DNA of 64,000 bases from Sinomonas sp. R1AF57 (GTDB lineage Bacteria > Actinomycetota > Actinomycetes > Actinomycetales > Micrococcaceae): positions 2,679,990-2,743,989 of the forward strand of contig NZ_CP022463.1 of NCBI RefSeq assembly GCF_002224485.1, in the 5' to 3' direction. The position numbers and the translations under genes are program-made. This document shows, piece after piece, positions 7,595 to 16,826 of this stretch. Position 1 is the stretch's first letter, and each line of letters starts with the position of its first letter. The notes below the pieces were generated by a model, which saw only the letters and a program-made list of their open reading frames with translations, did not search any database and was not told the DNA's origin.

Positions 7595-8878
7595 ATGACG
7601 CAGGGACGCACGACGCCGCCGCTCTCCCGCCGCGGCCTGCTCGCCGCGGCGGGTGCGACCGGGGCGGGGGCAGCGGGCCTCGCCCTCGGCTGGGCGGGGC
7701 ACGGCGCTGCCCTCGCGACGCCCGCGAGCGCGGTCGGGGACGTCATCCCCTTCCACGGGGAGCACCAGGCCGGCATCGTCACGCCCGCCCAGGACCGGCT
7801 GCACTTCGCGGCCTTCGACGTCGTCACCGACGACCGCGCCGCGCTCGTGAAGCTGCTCCAGGACTGGACCGCTGCCGCGGAGGTGCTGACGGCCGGCCGC
7901 GAGACGGGCGCTACCGGCGCGGCCGGCGGGCACCCGGCGGCCCCGCCCGAGGACACGGGCGAGGCCCTCGGCCTGTCCGCGTCCCGGCTGACCCTCACGT
8001 TCGGCTTCGGCCCGAGCCTCTTCGTCAAGGACGGCGCACCGCGCTTCGGCCTCGAGGGCCGCCGGCCCGCGGCTCTGGCCGAGCTGCCGCATTTCCCCGG
8101 CGACGCCCTCGAGCCGGCCCGTACCGGCGGGGACCTCATGGTGCAGGCCTGTGCGGACGACCCGCAGGTGGCCGTGCATGCGATCCGCAACCTCGCGCGG
8201 ATCGGCTTCGGGACGGTGCGCGTGCGCTGGTCCCAGCTCGGCTTCGGCCGCACCTCTTCGACGACGCGCTCGCAGGAGACCCCGCGCAACCTCTTCGGGT
8301 TCAAGGACGGAACGGCGAGCCTGCGTGCCGAGGACTCCGACCTGCTGCGCGACCACGTCTGGGCCGGCTCTGGGGAGACGGCGGGCGAGGCGTGGATGGA
8401 GGGCGGCTCCTATCTGGTAGCGCGGCGCATCCGGATGCACATCGAGATCTGGGACCGCACGAGCCTGGGCGAGCAGGAGGCCCTCATCGGCCGGACGAAG
8501 GCCGCCGGCGGTCCACTCTCGGGCGGCGGCGAATTCGAGGCGCCGGACTTCGCGGCAAAGGGAGCCAACGGGCGACCGGCTATCGCGAGGGACGCCCACG
8601 TCCGCCTCGCGCACCCTGGGCAGAACAAGGGCGTGCACATGCTCCGTCGCGGCTACAACTACACCGACGGCAGCGACGGTCTGGGGCACCTCGACGCCGG
8701 GCTGTTCTTCCTCGCATTCGTCAGGGATCCCCGTACCCACTACGTGCCGATGCAGATGGCGATGGCGAAGTCCGACCGCCTCGCGCTCGAGTACCTCAAG
8801 CACACCGGCTCGGGCCTCTTCGCGGTGCCGCCGGGCGTGCGGCCTGACGGCTTCATCGGTGAGGGACTCTTCGCCTGA
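7595..8878 (+). CDS. efeB: EfeB deferrochelatase / DyP-type peroxidase, Tat-exported
   Basis: A 427-residue heme peroxidase of the DyP family, class of EfeB. The ATG at 7595 opens a twin-arginine signal (PLSRRGLLAAAGATGAGAAGLA), so it is exported folded with heme. The DyP GxxDG motif appears as FGFKDGTASLR near residue 235, and the proximal histidine lies in NKGVHMLRRGYNYTDG near residue 347. EfeB is thought to oxidise ferrous iron or extract iron from heme for EfeO-EfeU. It is co-transcribed with efeO (13-base gap) and converges with panE. Confidence 0.93.
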   Translation: MTQGRTTPPLSRRGLLAAAGATGAGAAGLALGWAGHGAALATPASAVGDVIPFHGEHQAGIVTPAQDRLHFAAFDVVTDDRAALVKLLQDWTAAAEVLTAGRETGATGAAGGHPAAPPEDTGEALGLSASRLTLTFGFGPSLFVKDGAPRFGLEGRRPAALAELPHFPGDALEPARTGGDLMVQACADDPQVAVHAIRNLARIGFGTVRVRWSQLGFGRTSSTTRSQETPRNLFGFKDGTASLRAEDSDLLRDHVWAGSGETAGEAWMEGGSYLVARRIRMHIEIWDRTSLGEQEALIGRTKAAGGPLSGGGEFEAPDFAAKGANGRPAIARDAHVRLAHPGQNKGVHMLRRGYNYTDGSDGLGHLDAGLFFLAFVRDPRTHYVPMQMAMAKSDRLALEYLKHTGSGLFAVPPGVRPDGFIGEGLFA

Positions 8879-8901
8879 CCCCCGGACAGCGGGGGCGCGG
8901 C

Positions 8902-9909
8902 TCAGCCGAGGCGCGCCGCGACCTCCGCGGGCGTGAAGAAGCGGCGCGTCCGCTCGACCTCGTGGACGAGCTCGGTGAGGGCGGCGTTGACCGGCGCCTC
9001 CACGCCGACCGCGCGCGCCCGCTCCACCACGGCGCCGTTGAGGTGGTCGATCTCGGTCGGCGCGCCGCGCTGGACGCTCTGCAGGGTCGAGCCGAGGACG
9101 GGCTCCGTGCCGAGCCGCCGGGCCATGATGCCGAGGAGGACGCGTCCGACGGCGCGTGGCGCGGACCCGAGCACGGCGAGCGTGAGCGGGGTCATGCCTT
9201 CGAGGGAGCCGAACGCGAGCCCCTGCTTCCGGCCCACGCGGATGGCCTCCCGGATGCTCTCGAGGACGACCGCCCGCAGTGTCCGGTCCCCGAGGGTGGC
9301 CTGAACGCTCATCCCGGTGACGGCGGGCATGGCGTTGATCTGGTTGACGACGAGCTTGGTCCACTGGCAGCCGGCGAAGTTCCGCACGGCACGGGCCGGG
9401 ATCGCATCGGCCAGCGTGCGGGCGGCGGCGACGGCGTCGGGGCTGGGCTCGCCGTCGCCGGCGCCGAGGTACAGCGGACCGGGGACCAGGACACGCACCT
9501 CGCCGGCGGCCGGACAGTCCGCGCTGAAGAAGGCGATGGCCCCGACGGTGGGCGCGCCGGTCGTCAACGCGCCGTGCCGGACGGACTCCGCGCGGACCAC
9601 GCCGTCGAGCCCGTTCTGCACGACCACGAGCGGAACGCCATCGAGGAGCGCGGCATTCGCACGGATCGCCTCCTCCTCGTCCTGGGCCTTGACGCAGAGC
9701 AGTGCGAGGTCGGGCCGCATCGCGAGCCGTTCCGCGACCGCGACGCGGGCGACATGCTTGCCCCACGCCCCCGACAGCCGGATCCCGTCGGACTGCATCG
9801 CAGCGAGCCGCTCGCCACGGGCCGTCGCCTCCACCGTGTGCCCGGCCCTGTCCAGCAGGGCCGCAAGGGTCGCACCGATCGCCCCCGCTCCGATGACAGC
9901 GATCCGCAT
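8902..9909 (-). CDS. 2-dehydropantoate 2-reductase family protein
   Basis: A 335-residue NADPH-dependent ketopantoate reductase-like enzyme, the family of the pantothenate step before pantoate. The Rossmann motif MRIAVIGAGAIGATLAALL opens the protein. LLCVKAQD, VVQNGLDG, the catalytic lysine context FAGCQWTKLVVNQINAMPA near residue 185, and SLQSVQRGAPTEIDHLNGAVV near the C-terminus are diagnostic. It is the last gene of a four-gene packed operon (2 bases after htpX). Several paralogues often exist per genome, so a role in pantothenate synthesis is likely but not certain. Confidence 0.85.
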   Translation of the reverse strand: MRIAVIGAGAIGATLAALLDRAGHTVEATARGERLAAMQSDGIRLSGAWGKHVARVAVAERLAMRPDLALLCVKAQDEEEAIRANAALLDGVPLVVVQNGLDGVVRAESVRHGALTTGAPTVGAIAFFSADCPAAGEVRVLVPGPLYLGAGDGEPSPDAVAAARTLADAIPARAVRNFAGCQWTKLVVNQINAMPAVTGMSVQATLGDRTLRAVVLESIREAIRVGRKQGLAFGSLEGMTPLTLAVLGSAPRAVGRVLLGIMARRLGTEPVLGSTLQSVQRGAPTEIDHLNGAVVERARAVGVEAPVNAALTELVHEVERTRRFFTPAEVAARLG

Positions 9910-9911
9910 CG

Positions 9912-10790
9912 TCAGCGTCCCAGCGGCCGGCCGGCCATCCCCTCCAGCCGGGCGATGCGCTCGGCCATGGGCGGATGCGTCGCGAAGAGCTTGGCCATCC
10001 CGGCGCCCCGGAACGGGTTCGCGATCATGAGGTGGGAGGTGTTGACAAGCTTCTGGTCCTGCGGGAGCGGCGCCATCCGCACGCCGCCCTCGATCTTGCG
10101 CAGCGCAGAGGCCAGCGCGAGCGGGTCGCCGGTGAGCTGGGAGCCGTCCTCGTCGGCGTCGTACTCCCGGGTGCGGGAGATCGCGAGCTGGATGAGCGAG
10201 GCCGCGAACGGCGCGAGGAGGCTCAGGGCCAGCAGGGCGATCGGGTTGACGTTCCGGTCCCGGTCGCTGCCGCCGCCGAAGAACATGGCGAACTGGGCGA
10301 CGGAGGTGATGACGCCGGCCACCGCCGCGGCGATCGACGAGGTGAGGATGTCGCGGTTGTAGACGTGCATGAGCTCGTGGCCCAGGACGCCGCGCAGCTC
10401 GCGGGCGTCGAGCAGCTGCAGGATGCCCTCGGTGCAGCACACGGCAGCGTTCTGCGGGTTGCGGCCGGTCGCGAACGCGTTCGGGGACTGCGTGGGCGAG
10501 ACGTAGATGCGGGGCATGGGCTGGTCGGCACGCTGCGAGAGCTCCCGCACGATCTGGTAGAGCCCGGGCGCCTCCGCCTCGGTCACCGGGTAGGCATGCA
10601 TCGAGCGGAGCGCGATCTTGTCGCTGTTCCAGTAGCTGTAGAACGTCATCGCGAGGCCGATCGCCGCAAAGATCCAGATCGGGGCGGCGCTGCGCGTCCC
10701 GACTCCCACGAGCGCCCCGATGCCGAGAAGGACCGCCCAGAGCACGCCGAAGAGCGCCGCGGTCTTGAGTCCGTTGTTGTGGTTGTGCAC
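9912..10790 (-). CDS. htpX: Zinc metalloprotease HtpX
   Basis: A 292-residue integral membrane M48 peptidase that degrades misfolded membrane proteins. Two N-terminal transmembrane segments are followed by PRIYVSPTQSPNAFATGRNPQNA. The zinc site is GHELMHVYNRD near residue 135, and the third ligand lies in SRTREYDADEDG near residue 205. The GTG start at 10790 is chosen for the upstream CAGGAGGTCAGG; a longer open frame overlaps the preceding gene. It lies 17 bases after an alpha/beta hydrolase gene and 2 bases before panE. Confidence 0.94.
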   Translation of the reverse strand: MHNHNNGLKTAALFGVLWAVLLGIGALVGVGTRSAAPIWIFAAIGLAMTFYSYWNSDKIALRSMHAYPVTEAEAPGLYQIVRELSQRADQPMPRIYVSPTQSPNAFATGRNPQNAAVCCTEGILQLLDARELRGVLGHELMHVYNRDILTSSIAAAVAGVITSVAQFAMFFGGGSDRDRNVNPIALLALSLLAPFAASLIQLAISRTREYDADEDGSQLTGDPLALASALRKIEGGVRMAPLPQDQKLVNTSHLMIANPFRGAGMAKLFATHPPMAERIARLEGMAGRPLGR

Positions 10791-10807
10791 CCTGACCTCC
10801 TGCTGTC

Positions 10808-11581
10808 TCAACGATCCGGCACGGGCCAGCAGTTCCATTCCCCGAGCACACCCTCCAGGAGTTCCAGGAAGGCGGGGTGGCCGAGGATGCGGAAGTGCCC
10901 CACCACCGGCAGGCGCACGTTCCGGGCACCCTCGAGTTCGGTGCCGCGCGAGACGATCGGGTCCACCGCGCCGGCCACGGAGACGATCCTGCTGTTGACC
11001 GACTGCTCCCTGGCGAGGGCCGCGAGCGCCGGCAGCGCCGGGTTGAAGGCCCGCAGCGAGGGGGTCGGCGCGAAGCGCGAGTACGGGTGGCCCGCGAACG
11101 GCGTGGAGGCCGCCACCATCCCCGCCGCGAGGCCGGGGTGCGACACCATCAGCTCCTTGCCGATGAGGCCGCCCTTCGAGTGCGCGACGACGAGCGCGTC
11201 CGCGATCCCGAGCTCCTCGAGGCGGGCCGCCACGAGGTCAGCCGATTCCTTCAGCGGGCGCAGGTTCCAGCCCAGCTCCTCGACGATGGCCACCTCGTGG
11301 CCGCGCCGCTCGAGCCACAGTCGCAGGGGGTCCATGAACGCGGCCGGCTCGTAGATCCCCGGGATGAGCACGACGGCGGGTGGGCGGCGCACGCTGGGAG
11401 GCGCCGGCGTCGTGCGCACCACGCGCGAGCCGTCGGGTCCAAGCGCAGCCGCCCCGCGGCGTCGTGCTCCGAGCGCGCCCAACTGGCGGACGGTCACGTA
11501 GGCCGCGTCGCGGGCCAGTCCCTCGGCCAGCCATGCGGCCCGGCCGAGCCGCTCCCGCGGCTTCCGGTTCGATGGGCTCAC
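10808..11581 (-). CDS. Alpha/beta hydrolase, lipase-like
   Basis: A 257-residue alpha/beta hydrolase. VVLIPGIYEPAAFMDPL supplies the oxyanion loop. The nucleophile elbow is VVAHSKGGLIGKEL, with serine near residue 140. The acid lies in AGAVDPIVSRG and the histidine in VVGHFRILGHPAF. The layout resembles bacterial triacylglycerol lipase or PGAP1-like esterases. The GTG start overlaps the stop of the upstream hydrolase gene by 4 bases and has GAGGAGAAGG before it. No signal peptide is visible. Substrate unknown. Confidence 0.82.
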   Translation of the reverse strand: MSPSNRKPRERLGRAAWLAEGLARDAAYVTVRQLGALGARRRGAAALGPDGSRVVRTTPAPPSVRRPPAVVLIPGIYEPAAFMDPLRLWLERRGHEVAIVEELGWNLRPLKESADLVAARLEELGIADALVVAHSKGGLIGKELMVSHPGLAAGMVAASTPFAGHPYSRFAPTPSLRAFNPALPALAALAREQSVNSRIVSVAGAVDPIVSRGTELEGARNVRLPVVGHFRILGHPAFLELLEGVLGEWNCWPVPDR

Positions 11582-12330
11582 GCCTTCTCCTCGGCGCGGT
11601 CCGCCTCCTGCACGATGCTGCGGGCGACTTCCCGGGCGCCGCGGAACATCAGGACATGGGCCTCCCGGTCCAGGACCGCGGTCCGCGCCGACCGGGCGAG
11701 GCCGGCGAGGGTGCGAAGCCAGGAGGGCGGGCTGATCGGATCGCGGCGGCCGGACATGAGCAGGATGGGTGCCTCGACGAGCGGGATCCGCTGCTCGATC
11801 CGGTGCCGCATCATCTCGCGCAGCGTCCGCACGTACCAGGGGACGCCGCAGCGGATGTAGTCGCCGAAGACGATCGGCGTCACGCCGAAGGGCTCGATGA
11901 TGCTGTCCCACGTCAGCCGGAGGGCCTGGCGCGGGACCGTGCGCTCGCGGACGTTGACGGTGGGCCCCAGCAGCACAATCGGGCGGGGGCTGGGCCGGTC
12001 GATGGCCATCTCGACGACCACTTGGGCGCCCATCGAGTGGCCGATGAGGACGGGGTCGCGGATCCCGAGCGTGTCCAGGGCCTCCCATGCCGTCTCTGCG
12101 AAGTCTTCGATGGAGAGCGGCCTGCGGGGCGTGAGCGACTTGCCGAAGCCGGGGAGCTCGACCACGTGGACCCTGCCGTGCGCCGCGAGCACCTCGGCGA
12201 GCGGACGGTAGTAGAGCGATGAGACCCCGATGCCGTGCACGAGGACGTAGTCGCGGCTGCCCGCGCCGCCCGAGTAGACCCAGAGCTCGCGGCCGCCCTC
12301 GACCACCTGCCGTTCGCCGAACCGGCGCAT
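11578..12330 (-). CDS. Alpha/beta hydrolase
   Basis: A 250-residue alpha/beta hydrolase and first gene of the operon with a second hydrolase, htpX and panE. DYVLVHGIGVSSLYYRP is the HG oxyanion motif. GHSMGAQ near residue 98 is the GxSxG nucleophile elbow. MSGRRDPISPP holds the acid, and DREAHVLMF holds the histidine. The ATG at 12330 follows GGGAGG. Family members include esterases and C-C hydrolases; the substrate cannot be inferred. Confidence 0.83.
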   Translation of the reverse strand: MRRFGERQVVEGGRELWVYSGGAGSRDYVLVHGIGVSSLYYRPLAEVLAAHGRVHVVELPGFGKSLTPRRPLSIEDFAETAWEALDTLGIRDPVLIGHSMGAQVVVEMAIDRPSPRPIVLLGPTVNVRERTVPRQALRLTWDSIIEPFGVTPIVFGDYIRCGVPWYVRTLREMMRHRIEQRIPLVEAPILLMSGRRDPISPPSWLRTLAGLARSARTAVLDREAHVLMFRGAREVARSIVQEADRAEEKA

Positions 12331-12403
12331 GCGCCTCCCTCTCTCTGGCCGTCTCCCAAGACTAGCCACCGCTGGCGGCCCGGGCTCCCAGCCACCCCAC
12401 AGG

Positions 12404-12443
12404 ATCGGTAAGGCTCGCCTTATTGTGAACTTGTCAAAATAAG
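12404..12443. promoter_or_regulatory. Adjacent DtxR-like box and Fur-family palindrome
   Basis: Two operator-like elements share the fur promoter. ATCGGTAAGGCTCGCCTTA at 12404-12422 matches the actinobacterial iron box at about 14 of 19 positions. It overlaps by 4 bases an interrupted 25-bp palindrome at 12419-12443, in which CTTATT pairs with AATAAG and TGA with TCA around a 5-bp centre. The second is the kind of A/T-rich site bound by FurA/CatR-type regulators. It ends 16 bases before the ATG, so autoregulation is likely. The iron-box match is weaker than the palindrome. Confidence 0.6.
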
Positions 12444-12458
12444 TGCTTGAATGGAGCC

Positions 12459-12911
12459 ATGCATCCGAGCTCAGAGCACACCGAATGGGCTTCGGCCCTG
12501 CGCGCTCACGGCCGACGCGTGACCAAGCAGCGTCTCGCCGTGCTCGACGCCGTCGAGGCCCACCCGCACTCGCCGGCCGACGCCATCCTCGCCGCCGCAC
12601 GCGACGAGCTTCCGGACATCACCCCGCAGTCCGTGTACGTGGTGCTCGGCGACCTCACCGACCTCGGCATGCTGCGCCGCTTCGAGCCCCCGCACTCCCC
12701 CGCGCTGTACGAGACGCGCGTCGGGGACAACCACCACCACGCGATCTGCTCGGCCTGCGGCCGGGTCGAGGACGTGGACTGCGCAGTGGGCCATGCCCCC
12801 TGCCTGACCCCGAGCGACACGCACGGGATGACGATCATGATCGCCGACGTCACGTACGTGGGCATCTGCGCGGACTGCGCCGCGAAAGGGGCTCCCGCCC
12901 CCACGGCCTGA
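12459..12911 (+). CDS. Fur family regulator (peroxide/iron sensing type)
   Basis: A 150-residue metalloregulator of the Fur superfamily. The winged helix covers about residues 10-80 (RVTKQRLAVLDAVEAHPHSPADAI, QSVYVVLGDLTDLGMLRRFE). The metal region has VGDNHHHAICSACGRVEDVDC, and the second structural zinc pair is CADC. It sits 66 bases ahead of the catalase gene in the same direction, the arrangement of CatR/FurA-type catalase repressors, so peroxide sensing is more likely than general iron control. The ATG at 12459 is preferred over an in-frame TTG at 12447; ribosome binding is weak for either. Confidence 0.88.
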   Translation: MHPSSEHTEWASALRAHGRRVTKQRLAVLDAVEAHPHSPADAILAAARDELPDITPQSVYVVLGDLTDLGMLRRFEPPHSPALYETRVGDNHHHAICSACGRVEDVDCAVGHAPCLTPSDTHGMTIMIADVTYVGICADCAAKGAPAPTA

Positions 12912-12977
12912 GCCGCCACGAGCTTTCCAGCCACACGACAACCAGTACAGGCGCGCAGCGCCTCGAGAAGGAGAGAC

Positions 12978-14468
12978 ATGACGCTCAACTACTCCACCAC
13001 CCAGTCCGGGGCCCCGGTCGTCTCGGACGCCCACGCGCAGTCCGTCGGCGCCGACGGTGCGATCATCCTCACCGACCACTACCTGGTCGAGAAGCTCGCG
13101 CAGTTCAACCGCGAGCGCGTCCCGGAGCGCGTCGTCCACGCCAAGGGCGGCGGGGCATTCGGCGTCTTCAAGACCACTGAGGACGTCTCGGCGTACACGA
13201 AGGCCGCGTTCCTGCAGCCGGGCGAAGAGACCGAGATGCTCATCCGCTTCTCCTCGGTGGCCGGCGAGAACGGCTCCCCCGACACCTGGCGCGACCCGCG
13301 CGGCTTCGCGGTGAAGTTCTACACGAGCGAGGGCAACTACGACCTCGTCGGCAACAACACCCCGGTGTTCTTCATCCGCGACGGCATCAAGTTCCCCGAC
13401 TTCATCCACTCCCAGAAGCGCCTCCCGGGCAGCCACCTGCGCGACGCCGACATGCAGTGGGACTTCTGGACCCTCTCCCCCGAGTCCGCGCACCAGGTCA
13501 CCTGGCTCATGGGCGACCGCGGCCTCCCGAAGACCTGGCGGCACATGCAGGGCTACGGCTCGCACACCTACCAGTGGATCAACGCCGAGGGCGAGCGCTT
13601 CTGGGTGAAGTACCACTTCCACACGAACCAGGGCGTCGAGAACCTCACCGGCGAGGAGGCCGAGCGCCTGGCCGGCGAGAACGCCGACTACTACATCCAG
13701 GACCTCTACGAGAACATCGCGGAGGGCAACTTCCCCAGCTGGGACCTCTTCGTCCAGGTCATGCCGTACGAGGACGCCAAGACGTACCGCTACAACCCGT
13801 TCGACCTGACCAAGGTCTGGTCCAAGAAGGACTACCCGCTCATCAAGGTCGGCACGATGGAGCTCAACCGGAACCCGGAGAACTACTTCGCGCAGATCGA
13901 GCAGGCTGCCTTCGCGCCGTCGAACTTCGTCCCGGGCATCGCCGCCTCGCCGGACAAGATGCTCCAGGCGCGCATCTTCTCCTACGCGGACGCGCACCGC
14001 TACCGCGTGGGCACGAACCACGCGCAGCTGCCGGTCAATGCCCCGAAGAGCGAGGTCCGCAACTACAGCCAGGACGGTGCGGGGCGCATCACCTTCAACT
14101 CCCCGAGCACCCCGGTGTACGCGCCGAACTCCGTGGGCGGCCCCGCGGCGATCGAGCCCGCTGCCGGCACCGTGGGCGGCGGCTGGGAGAACGACGGCGC
14201 GCTGACCCTCTCCGCGCACTCGCTCCACGCCGAGGACGGCGACTTCGTCCAGCCGGGCATCCTCTACCGCGAGGTGTTCGACGACGGCGAGCGCGCCCGC
14301 TTCCTCTCCACCATCGCCGGGGCGGTCGGGGGCGTGAAGAGCCCGGAGATCAAGGAGCGCGCGATCCAGTACTGGACGAACGTCGACTCCGAGCTGGGCG
14401 CCAAGCTCCGGGTGGAGCTCGGTCGCCAGGACGTCTCCCAGGCCGAGGCGGCCAACAAGATCGGCTGA
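12978..14468 (+). CDS. katA: Monofunctional heme catalase
   Basis: A 496-residue small-subunit catalase that splits hydrogen peroxide into water and oxygen in the cytosol. The distal histidine lies in [12 protein letters not shown] near residue 53. The distal asparagine region is [14 protein letters not shown]. The proximal heme tyrosine lies in [17 protein letters not shown] near residue 335. The length is that of the clade 3 enzymes. GAGAAGGAGAG precedes the ATG. It follows the Fur-family regulator and is probably de-repressed by peroxide. A strong terminator follows. Confidence 0.97.
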   Translation: MTLNYSTTQSGAPVVSDAHAQSVGADGAIILTDHYLVEKLAQFNRERVPERVVHAKGGGAFGVFKTTEDVSAYTKAAFLQPGEETEMLIRFSSVAGENGSPDTWRDPRGFAVKFYTSEGNYDLVGNNTPVFFIRDGIKFPDFIHSQKRLPGSHLRDADMQWDFWTLSPESAHQVTWLMGDRGLPKTWRHMQGYGSHTYQWINAEGERFWVKYHFHTNQGVENLTGEEAERLAGENADYYIQDLYENIAEGNFPSWDLFVQVMPYEDAKTYRYNPFDLTKVWSKKDYPLIKVGTMELNRNPENYFAQIEQAAFAPSNFVPGIAASPDKMLQARIFSYADAHRYRVGTNHAQLPVNAPKSEVRNYSQDGAGRITFNSPSTPVYAPNSVGGPAAIEPAAGTVGGGWENDGALTLSAHSLHAEDGDFVQPGILYREVFDDGERARFLSTIAGAVGGVKSPEIKERAIQYWTNVDSELGAKLRVELGRQDVSQAEAANKIG

Positions 14469-14482
14469 CCCCTCAGACGCTG

Positions 14483-14515
14483 AAGGGGCCCCGTTCGCTG
14501 TGAACGGGGCCCCTT
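14483..14515 (+). terminator. Terminator of katA
   Basis: A 14-bp stem AAGGGGCCCCGTTC / GAACGGGGCCCCTT with a GCTGT loop and a short T tail, 14 bases after the catalase stop. It may also serve the convergent tetR-type gene. Confidence 0.88.
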
Positions 14516-14561
14516 TCGCGTCCGTGGGCGGCCCGGCGGAGCGGCGCTCCGGCGGCGGCGC

Positions 14562-15161
14562 TCAGGACGCGGCGCTACGGGCAGGCGCGGAGAGCTGCTG
14601 CACGAACGCCTCGGCGATGAGGTCGAAGGACTCCAGGACGGCCCGGCGCTCCCCGGTGATGACGAAGTCGTACAGGAGCCCCATGATCGCGCCGACGTAG
14701 GCGCGGGCAACCGACGCAGCCTGCGCCGCGGGCACTCCCTGCGACACGAGCCAGCCCGCCAGGAAGGCCCGCCAGTGCTCGTAGGCGTCCACGCCTGCCC
14801 TCCGCGGGTTCTCGGCCACGACATCCTGCACCGACGCCTCGAACTCGAGGCGCTGGAGGTGCCGCCCACGGTGGTCGAGCGAGAGCTCGAACGCGCGGCG
14901 CGCCCACGCGACGAGATCCGCCCGGCCCGTCCGGGGGATGCCGTCGGCCTCGATGCTCTGGAACCGCTGGGCGATCCCGCGGATGATCTCACCCACGAGC
15001 TGGTCGCGGTTGCCGAAGTGGTAGACGAGGACGTAGCTGCTGATGCCGAGTCCCTCGGCGAGTCGACGGAACGTCAAGTCAGCGAGCGTCGAATCCAGCA
15101 GATAGTCAAGGATCTGCTCGAGGAGCTCCTGCTTGCGTTCCGGCCGTGGAGGTCGTGCCAT
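14562..15161 (-). CDS. TetR family transcriptional regulator
   Basis: A 199-residue TetR regulator. The helix-turn-helix spans about residues 10-55 (LLEQILDYLLDSTLADLTFRRLAEGLGISSYVLVYHFGNRDQL, split over two helices). The C-terminal ligand domain is helical. It converges on katA and is followed upstream by the end of an amino-acid permease gene on the same strand, about 90 bases away, so a transcript from the permease could read into it. The regulated gene and ligand are unknown. Confidence 0.9.
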   Translation of the reverse strand: MARPPRPERKQELLEQILDYLLDSTLADLTFRRLAEGLGISSYVLVYHFGNRDQLVGEIIRGIAQRFQSIEADGIPRTGRADLVAWARRAFELSLDHRGRHLQRLEFEASVQDVVAENPRRAGVDAYEHWRAFLAGWLVSQGVPAAQAASVARAYVGAIMGLLYDFVITGERRAVLESFDLIAEAFVQQLSAPARSAAS

Positions 15162-15252
15162 GCCTCTATCCTAGACAGGAACGCTCACCTTTGTGACAGA
15201 TCCTGCAAAACGAGTCGTCGTTCAGTTCATACCCAAGGGCCACGCCCGACGG

Positions 15253-16767
15253 CTAGCGCCGGGCCTCGGGCTGGGCAACGGCGTCCCTCTCGTGCGCGAA
15301 GCGCTCGTTCAGCCGCGAGTGCCGCTGCCCGTAGAGGAAGTAGATCGCCAGCCCCGCGACAAGCCAGACCGCGAAGTAGATCCAGGTCTCCACCGCGAGG
15401 TTCGTCATGAGGTAGAGGCACAGGATCGCCGAGACCACCGGGACGACCTTGCCGAACGGAACCCGGAACGCGGGCTTGAGGTCGGGGCGCTTCCGGCGCA
15501 GCACGAGGATGCCGAGGCTGACGACGACGAACGCCGAGAGCGTCCCGATGTTGATCATCTCCTCGAGCACGTCCACGTTCGTCAGGCCGGCGACCAGGGC
15601 GACCGCCGCACCGCAGATGACCTGCAGGCGGGCCGGGGTCGCGCGCTTCTCGCTCGTCACCGAGAGGGCACGGGGAAGCAGTCCGTCGCGACTCATCGCC
15701 AGGATCACCCGCGCCAGGCCCATGAGGAGGACCATGATGACGGTCGTGAGGCCCACGAGCGAGCCGAAGGCGATGACCTTGGCGGCGTCGGTGTTGCCGA
15801 CGGCCTCGAAGGCGGTGGTCAGAGTCGGCGCCTTCGCCTCGGCGAGCGTGGTGTAGGGCACCATGCCGGTGAGCGCGAGCGAGACGAGGATGTACAGGAG
15901 CGTCACGAGCGCGAGGCCGCCGAAGATGCCGCGCGGCAGGGTCTTCTGGGGGTTCTTGACCTCTTCGGCGCTCGTGGCCACGACGTCGAAGCCGATGAAC
16001 GCGAAGAAGACGAGCGCGGCGCCGCCGAACACGCCGAAGAGCCCGTACTGGGCGGGCGCGGAGCCGGTGAGGAAGGAGAAGAGGGACTGCTGGAGGACCT
16101 CTGTCCCGCCAGTGCCCTTCGTGGCGACGGCGTCGGGGATGAACGGGGCGTAGTTCTCGGCCTTGACGTAGAAGAAGCCGACCACGATCACGAACAGCAC
16201 GACGGCGACCTTGATCACGGTGAACACGTTGCCGACGCGGGCCGAGAGCTTGGTGCCGAGCACGAGGAGGACCGTGAAGATCGCAACGATGAGGAAGGGG
16301 CCCCACACGAGCTCGACCGGCCCGAGCTGGATGCTCGGGGGCACGTCGAGTCCGGCGAGCGAGAACACCTTGCTGAGGTAGATGCCCCAGTACTTGGCGA
16401 TCACCGCGGCCGCCGTGAAGAGCTCGAGGATGAGGTTCCACCCGATGATCCAGGCGAGGAGCTCGCCCATGGTGGCGTAGGTGAAGACGTACGCCGATCC
16501 CGCTACCGGGATCGCGGTGGCGAACTCGGCGTAGCACATGATGGCCAGGGCGCAGGTGACGGCGGCGATGGCGAAGGACAGCGTCACGGCGGGACCGGCG
16601 AAGTTCGCGGCGGCCTTGGCGCCTACGGAGAAGATCCCGGCGCCGACGGCGACGGCGACGCCCAGGATCATAAGGTCCCACGTGCTCAGGGACCGCTTGA
16701 GTCGGCGGCCGGGCTCGTGCGAATCGGCGATCGTGGTCTCGATCGGCTTCGTTCGGAGGATCTGCAT
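15253..16767 (-). CDS. APC superfamily amino acid permease
   Basis: A 504-residue amino acid carrier with about 12 membrane segments. The family opening LSTWDLMILGVAVAVGAGIFSVGA and the segment GFDVVATSAEEVKNPQKTLPRGI are typical of cationic-amino-acid-type APC transporters (YfnA/CAT group). The ATG at 16767 is chosen because CAGGAGTCTGGT precedes it. Upstream lies a GTCTC/GAGAC palindrome that could be its operator. Substrate likely an amino acid or amine; specificity not readable. Confidence 0.9.
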   Translation of the reverse strand: MQILRTKPIETTIADSHEPGRRLKRSLSTWDLMILGVAVAVGAGIFSVGAKAAANFAGPAVTLSFAIAAVTCALAIMCYAEFATAIPVAGSAYVFTYATMGELLAWIIGWNLILELFTAAAVIAKYWGIYLSKVFSLAGLDVPPSIQLGPVELVWGPFLIVAIFTVLLVLGTKLSARVGNVFTVIKVAVVLFVIVVGFFYVKAENYAPFIPDAVATKGTGGTEVLQQSLFSFLTGSAPAQYGLFGVFGGAALVFFAFIGFDVVATSAEEVKNPQKTLPRGIFGGLALVTLLYILVSLALTGMVPYTTLAEAKAPTLTTAFEAVGNTDAAKVIAFGSLVGLTTVIMVLLMGLARVILAMSRDGLLPRALSVTSEKRATPARLQVICGAAVALVAGLTNVDVLEEMINIGTLSAFVVVSLGILVLRRKRPDLKPAFRVPFGKVVPVVSAILCLYLMTNLAVETWIYFAVWLVAGLAIYFLYGQRHSRLNERFAHERDAVAQPEARR

Positions 16768-16826
16768 ACCAGACTCCTGGTGTTCAGGGGGATGACACAA
16801 ACCCGTCAACTGTACGCGTCCAGCAC

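Noticed and set aside
8879-8895. CCCCC/GGGGG hairpin between efeB and panE as a shared terminator
   Set aside because: Possible but only five or six pairs; in such GC-rich sequence it is not distinguishable from background.
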